A stretch of DNA of 64,000 nucleotides from Austwickia sp. TVS 96-490-7B (GTDB lineage: Bacteria > Actinomycetota > Actinomycetes > Actinomycetales > Dermatophilaceae): contig NZ_JAHPZL010000007.1 in NCBI RefSeq assembly GCF_019331795.1, forward strand, positions 497,194 through 561,193, in the 5' to 3' direction. The notes beneath the pieces are model-generated. The model saw only the letters and a list, made by a program, of their open reading frames with translations. It did not search any database and was not told the origin of the DNA. Shown here piece after piece: positions 25,515 to 35,900 of the stretch. The position numbers and the translations under genes were made by a program. Positions within the stretch are counted from its first letter, which is position 1. Each line of letters starts with the position of its first letter.

Positions 25515-26534
25515 ATGTCTTCAACGATGAAAGTCGGTCGTCCCCTCAGTGCTCTCGCCGCAGTCGCGATGATTGGCGCCTGCCTCATCCCCTCGGCCCA
25601 GGCCTCCGCCAAACCTGGCGACGTCGTAGACAAGCCAGACATCATCGGCGGTGTCGCCGCGTCCAGTGACGAGTTCCCCTTCATGACCTCGTTGCAGTAC
25701 GACAACCAGCACTTCTGCGGCGGATCCTTGGTGAATCCACGAGTCATCATGACCGCAGCCCACTGCGTCTCCGACCTGGTCCCGTCTATGCGAGGGAAAG
25801 TCAAGCCGCACGGGGCGAAGATCGTTACCTTCCCCTTGGCGGGCAAGGCCGCTGCCAAACCAACCACGCCGACCACCACCGCGCCCAAGCCAACCGCCAC
25901 CGCGCCGAAGCCGACCGCCACGGCACCCAAGCCCAAGGAAGACGACAGCCCCGCCCGCAAGGTCAGCCTGGTCATCGGCCGGACAACCCTGTCGGACAAG
26001 ACCCAGGGCGTGGAACGCGCGATCCAGTTCCGTGGCGATGAGCCGATGATCCAAGTCCACCCGAAGTACGGCCAGGGCAGCGGATATGACATCGCTCTGG
26101 TGATCTTGGACAAACCAGTCGAGCAGGTGGTCCCAGTCTCCTTGCCCACCACGGGCACCGACTCACTGCTGACCCCCGGCGAAAATGCCACCGTCTCCGG
26201 ATGGGGCAACACTGACGTCGTCCTGCCCTCCTTCCCCGACCGGCTGCGGAAGGTGAACGTGCCGATCCTGGCAATGAACGAATGCCAGATTGCTGGCAAC
26301 GGTAACTTCAACGCGGCCACCGATTTCTGCGCTGGCAAACAAGGAAAGGATTCCTGCCAGGGCGACAGCGGCGGCCCGATCATGCGCAAGGTCCCCGGAC
26401 GTGATGAGTACTACCAGATCGGTGTGGTCTCCTGGGGCTTCGGATGTGCAGGGCAAGGCGCTCCTGGTTTCTACACCTCAGTGGGCTCCCAAGAATTGTG
26501 GAACACCTTTGACGGGAACGTGCTGAAGCGCTGA
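25515..26534 (+). CDS. Secreted trypsin-like serine protease with a low-complexity insertion
   Basis: 339 residues. Signal peptide MSSTMKVGRPLSALAAVAMIGACLIPSAQASA, short propeptide, activation site DKPD-IIGGVAAS. The chymotrypsin fold has His in MTAAHC, Asp in GYDIALV and Ser in SCQGDSGGP. The Asp six residues before Ser (GKDSCQGDSGG) predicts cleavage after Arg or Lys. Between the His and Asp strands sits an insertion of about 70 residues including the repeats TTTAPKPTATAPKPTATAPKP, a stretch more like an interdomain linker than a protease loop. This is S1A trypsin type, unrelated in detail to the seven-gene S1E array. ATG 25515 is preceded by GGGAG. A strong terminator follows at 26579. 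Confidence 0.88.
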   Translation: MSSTMKVGRPLSALAAVAMIGACLIPSAQASAKPGDVVDKPDIIGGVAASSDEFPFMTSLQYDNQHFCGGSLVNPRVIMTAAHCVSDLVPSMRGKVKPHGAKIVTFPLAGKAAAKPTTPTTTAPKPTATAPKPTATAPKPKEDDSPARKVSLVIGRTTLSDKTQGVERAIQFRGDEPMIQVHPKYGQGSGYDIALVILDKPVEQVVPVSLPTTGTDSLLTPGENATVSGWGNTDVVLPSFPDRLRKVNVPILAMNECQIAGNGNFNAATDFCAGKQGKDSCQGDSGGPIMRKVPGRDEYYQIGVVSWGFGCAGQGAPGFYTSVGSQELWNTFDGNVLKR

Positions 26535-26578
26535 CCCGACCACCTCTGTTTTCGGCGTACCACCACCGGAACCGATCT

Positions 26579-26617
26579 GACTGGTGCCTCATCGTCTTTG
26601 ACGGTGGGGCACCAGTC
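26579..26617 (+). terminator. Terminator after the trypsin-like gene
   Basis: Stem GACTGGTGCC ... GGCACCAGTC with further pairing towards a TCTTTG loop, 45 bp past the stop codon. Confidence 0.7.
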
Positions 26618-26642
26618 GTGTGGTGCACAGAGGCACCCGCAC

Positions 26643-26687
26643 AGCCGCCCGTGGGTGGGTGTGGTCGGCGTGGTTGTCGCCCGTGGG
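26643..26687 (+). repeat. G-rich 45-bp direct repeat, copy 1
   Basis: Identical 45-bp unit repeated at 26728-26772, 85 bp apart. Inside each unit the sub-repeat GCCCGTGGG occurs twice, giving four evenly placed GTGGGYGGG runs on the plus strand that could form G-quadruplexes. It lies between the trypsin terminator and the LPXTG gene. Confidence 0.85.
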
Positions 26688-26727
26688 TGGGTTGTGGAGG
26701 GGGTTTCTTGGGGTTTTGTGGTGGGAA

Positions 26728-26772
26728 AGCCGCCCGTGGGTGGGTGTGGTCGGCGTGGTTGTCGCCCGTGGG
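26728..26772 (+). repeat. G-rich 45-bp direct repeat, copy 2
   Basis: Exact second copy of 26643-26687. The 40 bases between the copies are also G/T-rich (GGGGTTTCTTGGGG). Confidence 0.85.
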
Positions 26773-26913
26773 CGGGTGGGGTGCGATGTCCCGGGACGAG
26801 CGCAGCAGTACCCGTGGAAACTGACGTGTCTTGACTGAAACTCTCAGTGCGCCAAGGGGTCTCGCCGATAGGAGGGGGTCGGCTCTCGGCGCTGTCAGGA
26901 AACGAGGTCGTCC

Positions 26914-29900
26914 ATGGCCGGTGGAGAAGCTCGCTTGCAGTGCGCTCACGTCCGTGACGCAGCTCGCCGGCACGGTGTCCTCGCAGATCCTGATGGACAT
27001 CCGTGCGCTGGTGTCGGGGGACGTCGGCGGCGTATGTCGATGGTGTTGGTGCTCTGTGTCCTGGCTCAGCTTCTGGCTGCAGTGGCAATCGGTGATCGCG
27101 GGTGGGCGTCCGCCCCTGGCTGGCCGTACAACATCGCTGAACATCGCGGCACTCCTGATGGGAGCACTCCGGGTGCCGCGGCGACGATGTCTGTCATTCC
27201 TCAGGTGGCGCTGCCCGGTCAGATGGTGAGTTACGCCGCGACTGTCACGGTGCGGCGACCTACCAGTGGTCTCCCACTCACTGACGTTGTGGTGGTCCTC
27301 CAGCCTGCTGCGGCAGCGCCGTTCACCTCGAGCACTGTCACGGTGAAGGATGCTTCGGGAGTGACCCGGACCGCCTCGATGTCAGTCGCTCCAGATGGTT
27401 CGGGGACGCTGCACTGGTCTGGGAGCGCGATTCCGAGCTCGCCGTTCACGGTGACGGCGTCTGGGCGGGTCTCGGTGTCTGCCACTCCGGGGCAGGCTCT
27501 CACCCCAACGGTGACGGCGCAGGCGTATGCCGTTGTTCCGGGTACGTGGAATAGTGACGCTCGCGACTATTTCACGGGGGGTGGAGCTGGGTACGTCGAA
27601 TATGTCTTCCAGCTGTCCAGTCTTAAACCTGGTTATGGCAGCTGGATTGCTGGGTTGAGTCTGGGCGGGTATGGGTATTCCTGGAATGGATCGATGACTG
27701 TCACGGCGACCAGTTCCACTCCGGGTGTTGCCACCCAGTTGGCGGCGATTCAGACGGATTTCACTGTTCGTAGCGCTATGCCGTTGCTGTATCCCTCTGC
27801 GCAGGACGATCCGATCGCTACCTATGACCGGCTCCTCCAGTATGCCTACGATCCGCAGACTTTTACCGGGGCCACCTGGGTGCCGGATAACACTCGTATC
27901 ACGGTGCGGCGTTACTTTTCCGCCTCGTCGTCATACCGGCGGCAATATTTCCATATTGATTCCGGTGACCCGCCAACGAAAGCCGTCACCACTGCCACAG
28001 CGACTGGCTGGATAGGTGGACATCCGGCGATCTCGATCGACGTTGCTGCAGCTGGTGCTTCTGTTGCGGCGACGGCTGCGAGTCCTGGACCGGCTGCATC
28101 GTCGGGGTCGGTGCCGATGGTCTATACGGTGCGCAACACCGGTGATCTGACGGTGAAGGGGCTGCAGGTCACCGATCCAGCGGTCACCGGAATGAGCTGT
28201 GCTGACACCACGGTGGCGCCGGGAGCGAGTACGACGTGCACTGCGAGCGCTGCGGTGCAGGTTGGCGAACTGGTCACGCTGTCTCCGGTGGCGAGCGCTG
28301 TCCCTGATCTTGGGGTTGGCGCCCCCAATCAGTCGGCTGTCACTGCCAGCACCACCGGCTATGTTCATGCGCCTGGGGTGGTGTTGCGCACCTTGATTAA
28401 TGGCGTGGATGCCAATGACATTGGTGCGCGGGTCCCGGTGACATCGGGCCAGACCTACACGGTCACGTATCAGGTCACTGCGACCGGCCCGGCAAACTTG
28501 ACCGGGGTGAGTGTCATTGACACGACGGGGGGTGGTGCCGCCACGGTGCCGGGGTGTCCTTCCACTGTCCCGGCGCGCAGCACCCGGTCGTGCTCTCAGA
28601 CTCGGACTGCTCCTGGTGATGGGGTTTTCGTTGATGAAACTGCAATGGTCCAGGGCGCTGATGGTGCCATAGCGGTCACCGCTTCTGATCCGGCGTACGC
28701 CGTGGCTACTGCTGCTGCGCGTCTTGTGGTGAGCGCGACGGTTGAGGGGTTGGCTGTCCCTGACGCTGCTGGTGTGCCTCTCGATCAGGGCACCCTTGCG
28801 ACGGTGGTGTATACGGTCGCTAATGAATCCGGCTCGACGTTGACCGGGCTGACCGTGGCCGTCGATGTGGGAGCGACCCCGACTTGCGCGGCGACGACGA
28901 TCTCCGCGCATGGCTCCACCACGTGCACTGTGCAGCTGACGGTGCCTTTTGCTCAGCAACTGACCGCTGATGGGTCCGCCGGAGCCAGTGCGGTCAGTGC
29001 CACTGCCACGGCTGCTGCCTTTGCGCCGTCGCTCACGGTGGATGTGGAGGTGAAGGACAGCTCATCAAGCACCTGGTCTGGTGCGCAGGGGGTGCCTGGT
29101 GCGTTGGTGCCTGCCGGTGCGACGGTCGATGTCCGGTACGTCGTGACGAACACTTCTCCAGTCTCTTTAACTGATCTGAATATTGACCTCCCAACGTCAG
29201 CGTCGAGCACGGTGACCTGCCCCCAGTGGACTCTGGCGGTCGGGCAACAACTCACCTGCACCTCTCAGCAGGTCGTCACCTCAGCCGGTGCCGTCACCAC
29301 CACCCATCGCGGCGATGTCCGTGCGGTACCAACCGGATACACCCATCCGATGGCGGCAGCCACCGATCAGGCCACCACCACGACCGAACCGGTCTCGACG
29401 ATCACCGCTGCCCTCTTTGTCGACGGCCAAGCTCTGACCGCCAACCCTGGGATGGATCCGGCTCAACGGTCTGTCCTTGAGGTGCAGGTGCGCAACACCG
29501 GCAATGTCCCCGTTGACACTCTCACCGCACCGCTCACCGTGAGCTGGCCGGATGGCCACGGCGGGACCCATACCGACACCGTCACGACGACATGCGATAG
29601 CGGCCACCTGGATGTCGATGCTGTCACCACGTGTCGAGCCCCGCTGACCGCGCCTTTTGCGCCGGTCGACGTCAACGTCGTCGCCCAGGTCAAGGCCACT
29701 CCGGTGGTGCCGCTGGGAGTTGCTCCGCCAGCTGAACCGACGGCCACGCCTACCGGGGTGGTCTCTGTCCATGCCGCACCGGGGGTGCAGATCTTGACCC
29801 GGGTGGTGACTCCATCTGGGGTGGATGAGGCTGATGTGCTGCCGGGAGTGTCGCTGCCCGCGGATGCTCCGGTGCAGTTGCACTACGTGGTGAGCAACAC

Positions 29901-30564
29901 CGGGAACGTCCCGATGACGTTCACGGTCAGTGGTGCTGCACTTCCGGCTGGGACTCAACCTGACTGCGGCGGCACGCTTTCCTTGCCAGCGTGGTCCGGC
30001 ACAGGCACACCACCGTCGACGACATGCACCGCCACGACCACCACTCCGCCACCCACCCAGAGCGCCAATGCCCTGGGCAGCGTCGACGCTCTGTATCAAC
30101 TCCCCGGCGGGGTGACACAGCCTGGGTCGGCGAGTGATCCCGCCTGGATCCGTGCTGCTACCCCACCGGGGCCAGTCCCACCAGGACCGGTCCCGACTCC
30201 GCCGACGACGCCACCCGCCCCGACCGGCCCGACCCCATTCCCGACGCCTGAACCGTCACCGCTCACGCCGTCGCCCTCGGAGCATCGGCCACAGCCCTCT
30301 CCGGTCCCGCCGCCGTCACCGTCGCCGAGTAGGCTGCCCACCTCGGCACCGACCACCATCGTGAGCACCGATCACCCTGCCCCGAATCCGGATGCCCGGC
30401 CTGCTGTGGTCCCGTCGTCCCTGCCGGTAACCGGCACCGACGTGGGCTATCTCCTGATCTTGGACGTTGGCGTCATCGCCGTTGGCGTTGCCTTGATGAG
30501 AATGGGGCGCGGGTCACCCCATTCGGCACGTCGATACGCCGGGCGTCACCGTCCCACGAGATGA
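26914..30564 (+). CDS. Large LPXTG-anchored surface protein with Cys-paired DUF11-like repeats
   Basis: Up to 1216 residues. A basic RRRR cluster and hydrophobic stretch (MSMVLVLCVLAQLLAAVA, about 41-58) act as signal peptide. Residues 85-390 are an Ala/Ser/Thr/Val-rich head with a Tyr-rich patch. About 395-1050 hold six repeats of 100-120 residues of the type VxYTVxNTGxLTGLxV. Each has a Cys pair (MSCADTTVAPGASTTC; PTCAATTISAHGSTTC) and so a likely internal disulfide. A Pro-rich stalk (about 1080-1150) leads to LPVTG at 1170-1174, a membrane helix and a basic tail (HRPTR): a classical sortase anchor. This is a wall-anchored stalk or adhesin. No sortase gene is in the window. Start is uncertain: ATG 26914 has GAGG upstream; ATG 27034 is the alternative. 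Confidence 0.8.
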   Translation: MAGGEARLQCAHVRDAARRHGVLADPDGHPCAGVGGRRRRMSMVLVLCVLAQLLAAVAIGDRGWASAPGWPYNIAEHRGTPDGSTPGAAATMSVIPQVALPGQMVSYAATVTVRRPTSGLPLTDVVVVLQPAAAAPFTSSTVTVKDASGVTRTASMSVAPDGSGTLHWSGSAIPSSPFTVTASGRVSVSATPGQALTPTVTAQAYAVVPGTWNSDARDYFTGGGAGYVEYVFQLSSLKPGYGSWIAGLSLGGYGYSWNGSMTVTATSSTPGVATQLAAIQTDFTVRSAMPLLYPSAQDDPIATYDRLLQYAYDPQTFTGATWVPDNTRITVRRYFSASSSYRRQYFHIDSGDPPTKAVTTATATGWIGGHPAISIDVAAAGASVAATAASPGPAASSGSVPMVYTVRNTGDLTVKGLQVTDPAVTGMSCADTTVAPGASTTCTASAAVQVGELVTLSPVASAVPDLGVGAPNQSAVTASTTGYVHAPGVVLRTLINGVDANDIGARVPVTSGQTYTVTYQVTATGPANLTGVSVIDTTGGGAATVPGCPSTVPARSTRSCSQTRTAPGDGVFVDETAMVQGADGAIAVTASDPAYAVATAAARLVVSATVEGLAVPDAAGVPLDQGTLATVVYTVANESGSTLTGLTVAVDVGATPTCAATTISAHGSTTCTVQLTVPFAQQLTADGSAGASAVSATATAAAFAPSLTVDVEVKDSSSSTWSGAQGVPGALVPAGATVDVRYVVTNTSPVSLTDLNIDLPTSASSTVTCPQWTLAVGQQLTCTSQQVVTSAGAVTTTHRGDVRAVPTGYTHPMAAATDQATTTTEPVSTITAALFVDGQALTANPGMDPAQRSVLEVQVRNTGNVPVDTLTAPLTVSWPDGHGGTHTDTVTTTCDSGHLDVDAVTTCRAPLTAPFAPVDVNVVAQVKATPVVPLGVAPPAEPTATPTGVVSVHAAPGVQILTRVVTPSGVDEADVLPGVSLPADAPVQLHYVVSNTGNVPMTFTVSGAALPAGTQPDCGGTLSLPAWSGTGTPPSTTCTATTTTPPPTQSANALGSVDALYQLPGGVTQPGSASDPAWIRAATPPGPVPPGPVPTPPTTPPAPTGPTPFPTPEPSPLTPSPSEHRPQPSPVPPPSPSPSRLPTSAPTTIVSTDHPAPNPDARPAVVPSSLPVTGTDVGYLLILDVGVIAVGVALMRMGRGSPHSARRYAGRHRPTR

Positions 30565-31691
30565 CGGGAGATCACCAGTCGCTGAATCTGGTTGGTGCCT
30601 TCGAAGATTTGGGTGACTTTGGCCTCCCGCATGTAGCGCTCCGCCGGATATGCCTTGGTGTAGCCCACCCCGCCCAGGACTTGGACGGCATCGGTGGTGA
30701 CCCGCATTGCGGCATCGGTGGCCACCAACTTCGCCACGGACGCCTCCTTGCTCATCGGCAGTCCAGCGTCCTTCAGCCGCGCCGCATGCAGGTACGTCGC
30801 TCGTGCCGTCGTCACGGCGGCTTCCATGTCGGCCAGCAGAAACGCCAGCCCCTGGAATTCACTGATACGACGGCCAAACTGATGCCGCTGTCCGGCGTAC
30901 TCAACGGCGACATCCAACGCCGCCTGCGCTAACCCAGTCGCTGCTGCGGCGATCCCCAACCTGCCTGAGTCGAGCGCGGACAGCGCGATGGTCATCCCTT
31001 GGCCCTCGTCACCGATCCGTTGTGTCACGGGAACCCGCACTCCGTCCAGGACGACCTGGCCGACCGTGTCACAGTCCAAGCCCATTTTGCGTTCCGGTGG
31101 GGCAAACACCAGCCCTGGGGTGTCCGCTGGGACATGGAAACAGGACAGCCCGCGCGGGCCGTCCGCGCTGGTCCGCGCAAACACGGTGTAAAAATCGGCG
31201 TGTCCCGCGTGGGAGATCCACGCTTTGGTCCCGTCCAGGCGGTATCCGTCACCATCACGGGTGGCGCTGGTCGAGATGGCTGCGACGTCGGATCCGGCGT
31301 CCGGTTCGGAGAGGCAGTATGCACCCAGGGTGGATCCGTCCAGCATGGCTGGCAGGAACATCCGTCGCTGGTCGTCGGTCCCGAACGCTACCAGCGGGTT
31401 GCAGGTCAACGAATGCACTGACACTCCGACCGCCACGCTCATCCAGGCGCTGGCGATCTCTTCGATGACCTGGAGATACACCTCGTACGGTTGGCCGCCG
31501 CCGCCGTGTTCTTCCGGAGCAGGCAATGACAACAGGCCAAGCTCACCTAGGTGCGCGAAGACGTCGCGGGGGAAACGAGCCTGAGCTTCGGCGTCGTCGA
31601 CGACGGGGCGCATCTGCTCGTCGCAGAACTCACGCACCATCGAGATCAGGGTGCGGGCTTCGTCGGTAGGCAGGTGACGTGTCACGGGCAT
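30546..31691 (-). CDS. Acyl-CoA dehydrogenase
   Basis: 381 residues with the full acyl-CoA dehydrogenase fold. Visible are the N-terminal helical domain, YCLSEPDAGSDVAAISTSA and GYRLDGTKAWISHAG in the beta domain, and RHQFGRRISEFQGLAFLLADM. The C-terminus has LGGVGYTKAYPAERYMREAKVTQIFEGTNQIQR; the Glu in IFEGTNQIQ is the catalytic base. It oxidises an acyl-CoA to the enoyl-CoA with FAD, passing electrons to ETF; chain-length preference is not readable. Start ATG 31691 (MPVTRHLPT). Its 3' end overlaps the LPXTG gene by 19 bp on the other strand; it is divergent from the LacI regulator. Confidence 0.9.
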   Translation of the reverse strand: MPVTRHLPTDEARTLISMVREFCDEQMRPVVDDAEAQARFPRDVFAHLGELGLLSLPAPEEHGGGGQPYEVYLQVIEEIASAWMSVAVGVSVHSLTCNPLVAFGTDDQRRMFLPAMLDGSTLGAYCLSEPDAGSDVAAISTSATRDGDGYRLDGTKAWISHAGHADFYTVFARTSADGPRGLSCFHVPADTPGLVFAPPERKMGLDCDTVGQVVLDGVRVPVTQRIGDEGQGMTIALSALDSGRLGIAAAATGLAQAALDVAVEYAGQRHQFGRRISEFQGLAFLLADMEAAVTTARATYLHAARLKDAGLPMSKEASVAKLVATDAAMRVTTDAVQVLGGVGYTKAYPAERYMREAKVTQIFEGTNQIQRLVISRHLVGR

Positions 31692-31798
31692 GGGATGACA
31701 GTAGGGGGAAGGCCATCGACGACGGGCTGTTAAGCCTGAGTCAATCTCCCACAACGACAGGGAATGTCATTGTGACGCCGCGTCGATATCCTGACAGG

Positions 31799-32803
31799 GT
31801 GACCGCTGAGAGACCTCCCACGATCGCCGATGTCGCCGCTGTCGCAGGGGTCTCCCGGGGCACGGTCTCCCGCGTTCTCCGAGGAGGGGACCGAGTTTCC
31901 CTCACCGCCCAACGGGCCGTCCGCCAGGCCATCGACACTCTCGGCTACACCGGTAACGCCCACGCCCGGTCACTGTCGACCGGGCGCTCCGACTCCATCG
32001 CCTTCCTACTCAGCGAAACCGAAGAACGACTCTTCGCTGACCCGACCTTCTCGGTGCTGCTGCGCGGCTTAGCCAAAGCGCTCGCCCCCACCGACCTCGC
32101 CCTGACCCTGCTGATCGCCGGTGACGACGCAGGCCGGGAACGGGCCGCCCGTTTTCTCAGCGGGGGACACGTCGATGCGATCGTTCATGTTTCCGCCCAC
32201 GAAAACGACCCCATCAGCGCCGATCTCGTCAGGTGTGATCGCCCCGTCGTGGTCTGCGGTCGTCCCCTCCAGGATCATCCTCGGTTCTGGGGTGTGCGGG
32301 CCGATGATTGCGGCGGCGCTCGACACGCGGTGCGACATCTCAAAGAACGCGGCTGCCGTCATATCGCCACCATCACCGGTGCATTGGACAGTGGTGGCGG
32401 CCAAGATCGACTTCGCGGCTATCTCCAAGAGGTGGGCGAGGACGTCCGGCCGGAATTGATCGTCCCCGGCGACTACACCGCCACCAGCGCGGTCACCGCA
32501 GTGGATCGGCTCCTCACTGAGGCCCCCGACCTGGATGGCCTTTTCGTCGGCAGCGACCTGATGGCCCGGGCAGCGCTGGTCCGGCTACGTGACCACGGGC
32601 GTCGCGTCCCGGAGCACGTCAAAGTCGTCGGATTCGACGATCTTGAAACGACCGTCAATGACGACGTCGGCTTGACTTCGGTGCGCCAACCCATTGAGCA
32701 GATCTGCACCGAGATCGTCCGAGCCGTGCACCGTGGCCGTGACGGCGAGGATCCCGTCGATGTCATCCTGCCGACCCGTCTGATCTGTCGATCCAGCAGC
32801 TGA
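31799..32803 (+). CDS. LacI-family transcriptional regulator
   Basis: 334 residues. The N-terminal HTH is TIADVAAVAGVSRGTVSRVLRGGDRVSLTAQRAVRQAIDTLGY, followed by the hinge (ARSLSTGRSDSIAFLL) and the periplasmic-binding-protein-like sugar domain with VGFDDLE and SVRQPIEQI. GTG 31799 begins right before the HTH. The gene is convergent with lacZ, and two GTGC-N4-GCAC palindromes typical of LacI operators lie at the lacZ promoter, so it probably represses lacZ and is relieved by a beta-galactoside. Confidence 0.88.
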   Translation: MTAERPPTIADVAAVAGVSRGTVSRVLRGGDRVSLTAQRAVRQAIDTLGYTGNAHARSLSTGRSDSIAFLLSETEERLFADPTFSVLLRGLAKALAPTDLALTLLIAGDDAGRERAARFLSGGHVDAIVHVSAHENDPISADLVRCDRPVVVCGRPLQDHPRFWGVRADDCGGARHAVRHLKERGCRHIATITGALDSGGGQDRLRGYLQEVGEDVRPELIVPGDYTATSAVTAVDRLLTEAPDLDGLFVGSDLMARAALVRLRDHGRRVPEHVKVVGFDDLETTVNDDVGLTSVRQPIEQICTEIVRAVHRGRDGEDPVDVILPTRLICRSSS

Positions 32804-32881
32804 TTCCCTCTCCCGATGGGGGCAACCCCGATGGAGGGCGGTCCCGATGCAGGCGGTCAGCCAGAATCGGCGGTCAAAGCC

Positions 32882-32921
32882 GGTCCCGGTCGGGGTCGCT
32901 GGCCTGACGCCGACCGGGACC
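32882..32921. terminator. Bidirectional terminator between the lacI-type gene and lacZ
   Basis: 12-bp stem GGTCCCGGTCGG / CCGACCGGGACC, between two convergent genes; 78 bp after one stop codon and 7 bp from the other. Confidence 0.75.
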
Positions 32922-32927
32922 AGCAGC

Positions 32928-35900
32928 TCAGAGACGCACCCGCAGCGCTATGTCCACCGTGAACGGCTGCGGGGTCAACACCGACTCCGGTGCTGGACCC
33001 GGCCCGCAGGAACGAGATCCCAAGGGGTGCTGTGCCGCATCGACGTACATCCAGGTGGCACGACTCTCCGGCAGATCCACCGGGTGACCTGCCTGAGCTA
33101 TTTCTGCGGCGGGGTGCTCATGCACCGACAGGCTCGGATGGACACCGTTGATCGCGGTGGTCACCACCGTCAATGCCCGCTCATCCCACGTGATGGTTGC
33201 GGTGCGCACCTCGGCTCGGCTGCCGCATTCCTGTGGCCGGGCCATCGGCGGATTGAAGGTGGCTAGGTCCATCACGTATCGACCCACGAGGGCGTCGTTC
33301 CCACTGTCTGGGTATCGCTCGTAGGGGCCTAAACCCAGCCATTCCACCCATCGGGCGTGGGGTGGTAGTCGCCACCGCATCCCGGCCCGGGCCCAGCTGC
33401 CCTTCCACCCCGGATCGGGGAGCGCCTCCACGCGGCAGACCAGCTGATCTGCACACCACTGGTATGTCGTAGTGACCTGCAGCCGATGTCGACGGGAGGG
33501 TGCCGCCACCACCGAAGACACGTGCATGGTGTCTTCGCCGACTCTGATGTCCACCAGCCGGGAGGACACCAGAGCCAGCTGTTCTTGTGCCCACAGGTCA
33601 GCAGGGGTCGGCAAGGACGGCGTCTGTGGGTGGGCACCGGTCGGGTCGCCAGGCAATCCAGGCTGCTCCCCGGCGAGCCGGTCGTTGTCGGTCGGGGCGC
33701 GCCACAGACACACCTCGGGGCCGTCGAGGGCCAACCCGTCCATACCGGTGAGTCGACCGGTCGAGGCGTCCCAACACAGCTCATGGCCGGGAGTGCGCCA
33801 CACCAGAGTGCGGCCCTGCCGACGCGGTTGCCACCGAGTGGGCGCCGGTCGCGGCTGCGGGTTTTCCGCGAGTACCACCTGCCCGTGACCCAGCAGATGC
33901 CCCGCGCGAGCCCACGGGGTGTCGGCAGTGGTGGTGGCGGTCACCGTCAATGTCGCTACCCGAGGTTTGCCCGCAGGCAGTGATGCCAGATCCACGGGCA
34001 CCACCACGCGCCGCCGGGCAGAGAGCAGAGGGACGTCGAGGCGGCCGTCAGCCACGACCACCCCGTCGTGCTCCACGCGCCACGGGAACTCCACCGCCGC
34101 AGTGGTCGACAGGTCAAACCGGTTTTCGACCAGCACGTCCACTGACCCGTCCTCGCCTCGACGAGGAGTGAGCCGGACCGGGCTGATCACGTGGGCGTAA
34201 TCGGTCAGCGCTGGGCTGGGTCGCCCGTCGGAATGGCATAGTCCGTCGATCACGAAATTGCCGTCGTGGAGCTGCTCGCCGAAATCTCCGCCGTACCCGT
34301 AGAACGCTCGGCCGTCCCGATGGGTCAACAACCCGTGATCCCGCCACTCCCAGACAAACCCGCCGTGCAGCCGGGGATACCTGTCGAACAGTGCTTCATA
34401 GTCGGCGAGACCACCGGGGCCGGTGCCCATCGCGTGCGCATATTCGGTCAGCACACACGGGCGGGAGAAAATCCGGGCTGCCTCTTCGGCTCGGCCGTAC
34501 ACCAAAGGCCAGGCGCCTCGCCCCACCTGCTCGGTCTCGCGAAGCGTCGGATACATCCGGCCGTAGACGTCCACATACTCGCAGCTGAAATCGCGTTCGT
34601 AGTGGATGGGTCGTCCAGGGTCGCGCTCGCGAGTCCACTGGGCCATCTGCGCGAGATTGCGACCCATCCCGGCTTCGTTGCCCAGCGACCACATCACCAC
34701 GCATGGGTGGTTCTTGTCCCGCTCCACGGTCCGGATCATCCGGTCGAGCAGGACGTCCTGCCAGGCAGGCTCGTCGCTGGGGTTGCCTTCCCATCCACAC
34801 TCGTGAAAACCGTGAGTTTCCAGGTCGCACTCGTCGACGACCCACATCCCCAGCTCGTCACAGAGCTCCAGCACCCTAGGGTGCGGCGGGTAGTGCGACG
34901 TACGAATGGCGTTGATGTGGTGTCGTTTCATGGCGACCAGTTCGCGGCGGGTCTGCTCTGGGTCGTCGACCCGGCCCCAGGTAGGACTGATCTCGTGTCG
35001 GTTGACCCCGCGGAAACGGATGGGGGCGCCATTAACGGTGAACATGCCATCGACGATGGCGACGGTGCGGAACCCCACCCGCACGGTCACCTTCTCACCC
35101 TGGGCGGTGACATGCGCGTCGTACAACATGGGGTCTTCGGCGCTCCACGGCCGCACGAGCATCGTGATCGGGGCGACGTCCTGCGGACTGGCCCACACGT
35201 GATGCAGCCGCAATGCCGGGATGTCCACAGTGATGGGCCACGCCGATTCGTCAGCGTCGATCTGTGCGGTCACCGTGCCGGTCCGGCGTACGGCGTCGTA
35301 ATCGCACTGCAGCCACAGATCGTTGAGGCATCCCTCGGGGCGGGAGAGCAGGGTGACGTCGCGGAAAATCCCGGGCAGCCACCACTGGTCTTGGTCTTCC
35401 AGATAACTGCCGGCCGACCACTGATGCACCCGCACCAGCAGGGTGTTGCGTCCTGGTGTCAGCGCAGCGGTGACGTCGAACTCTTGCACCAAACGGCTCC
35501 CGGTGCCGACGCCGATCTCGTTGCCGTTGAGCCATATCCGATAGCAAGACTCCACTCCATCGAATCTGAGCAGAGTGCGTCCCTGCGGCCAGGAGCGGGG
35601 AAGGTCAAAGACCCGGACGTGGTCTGCGGTGGGATTGTCATCTGGGACATGCGGCGGATCGATGGGGAAGGGGTAGGCCACGTTGGTGTAGATCGGAGCG
35701 CCGTGACCGTCCGTGGAGAGTACCCAGTGGGAGGGCACTGGCACGGTATCGACGGCCGCCGCGACAGCGGTATCCGGATCCGTGGGGCATGCGCGTGGGT
35801 CGGGATAGGTGCGCAGGGACCAGGTGCCGCTGAGGTCCACCGTCGGTGCCTCCGAGCGCAACCATGAGCGGGCCGGGGTGCGAGACCCACGGCCAGGCGA

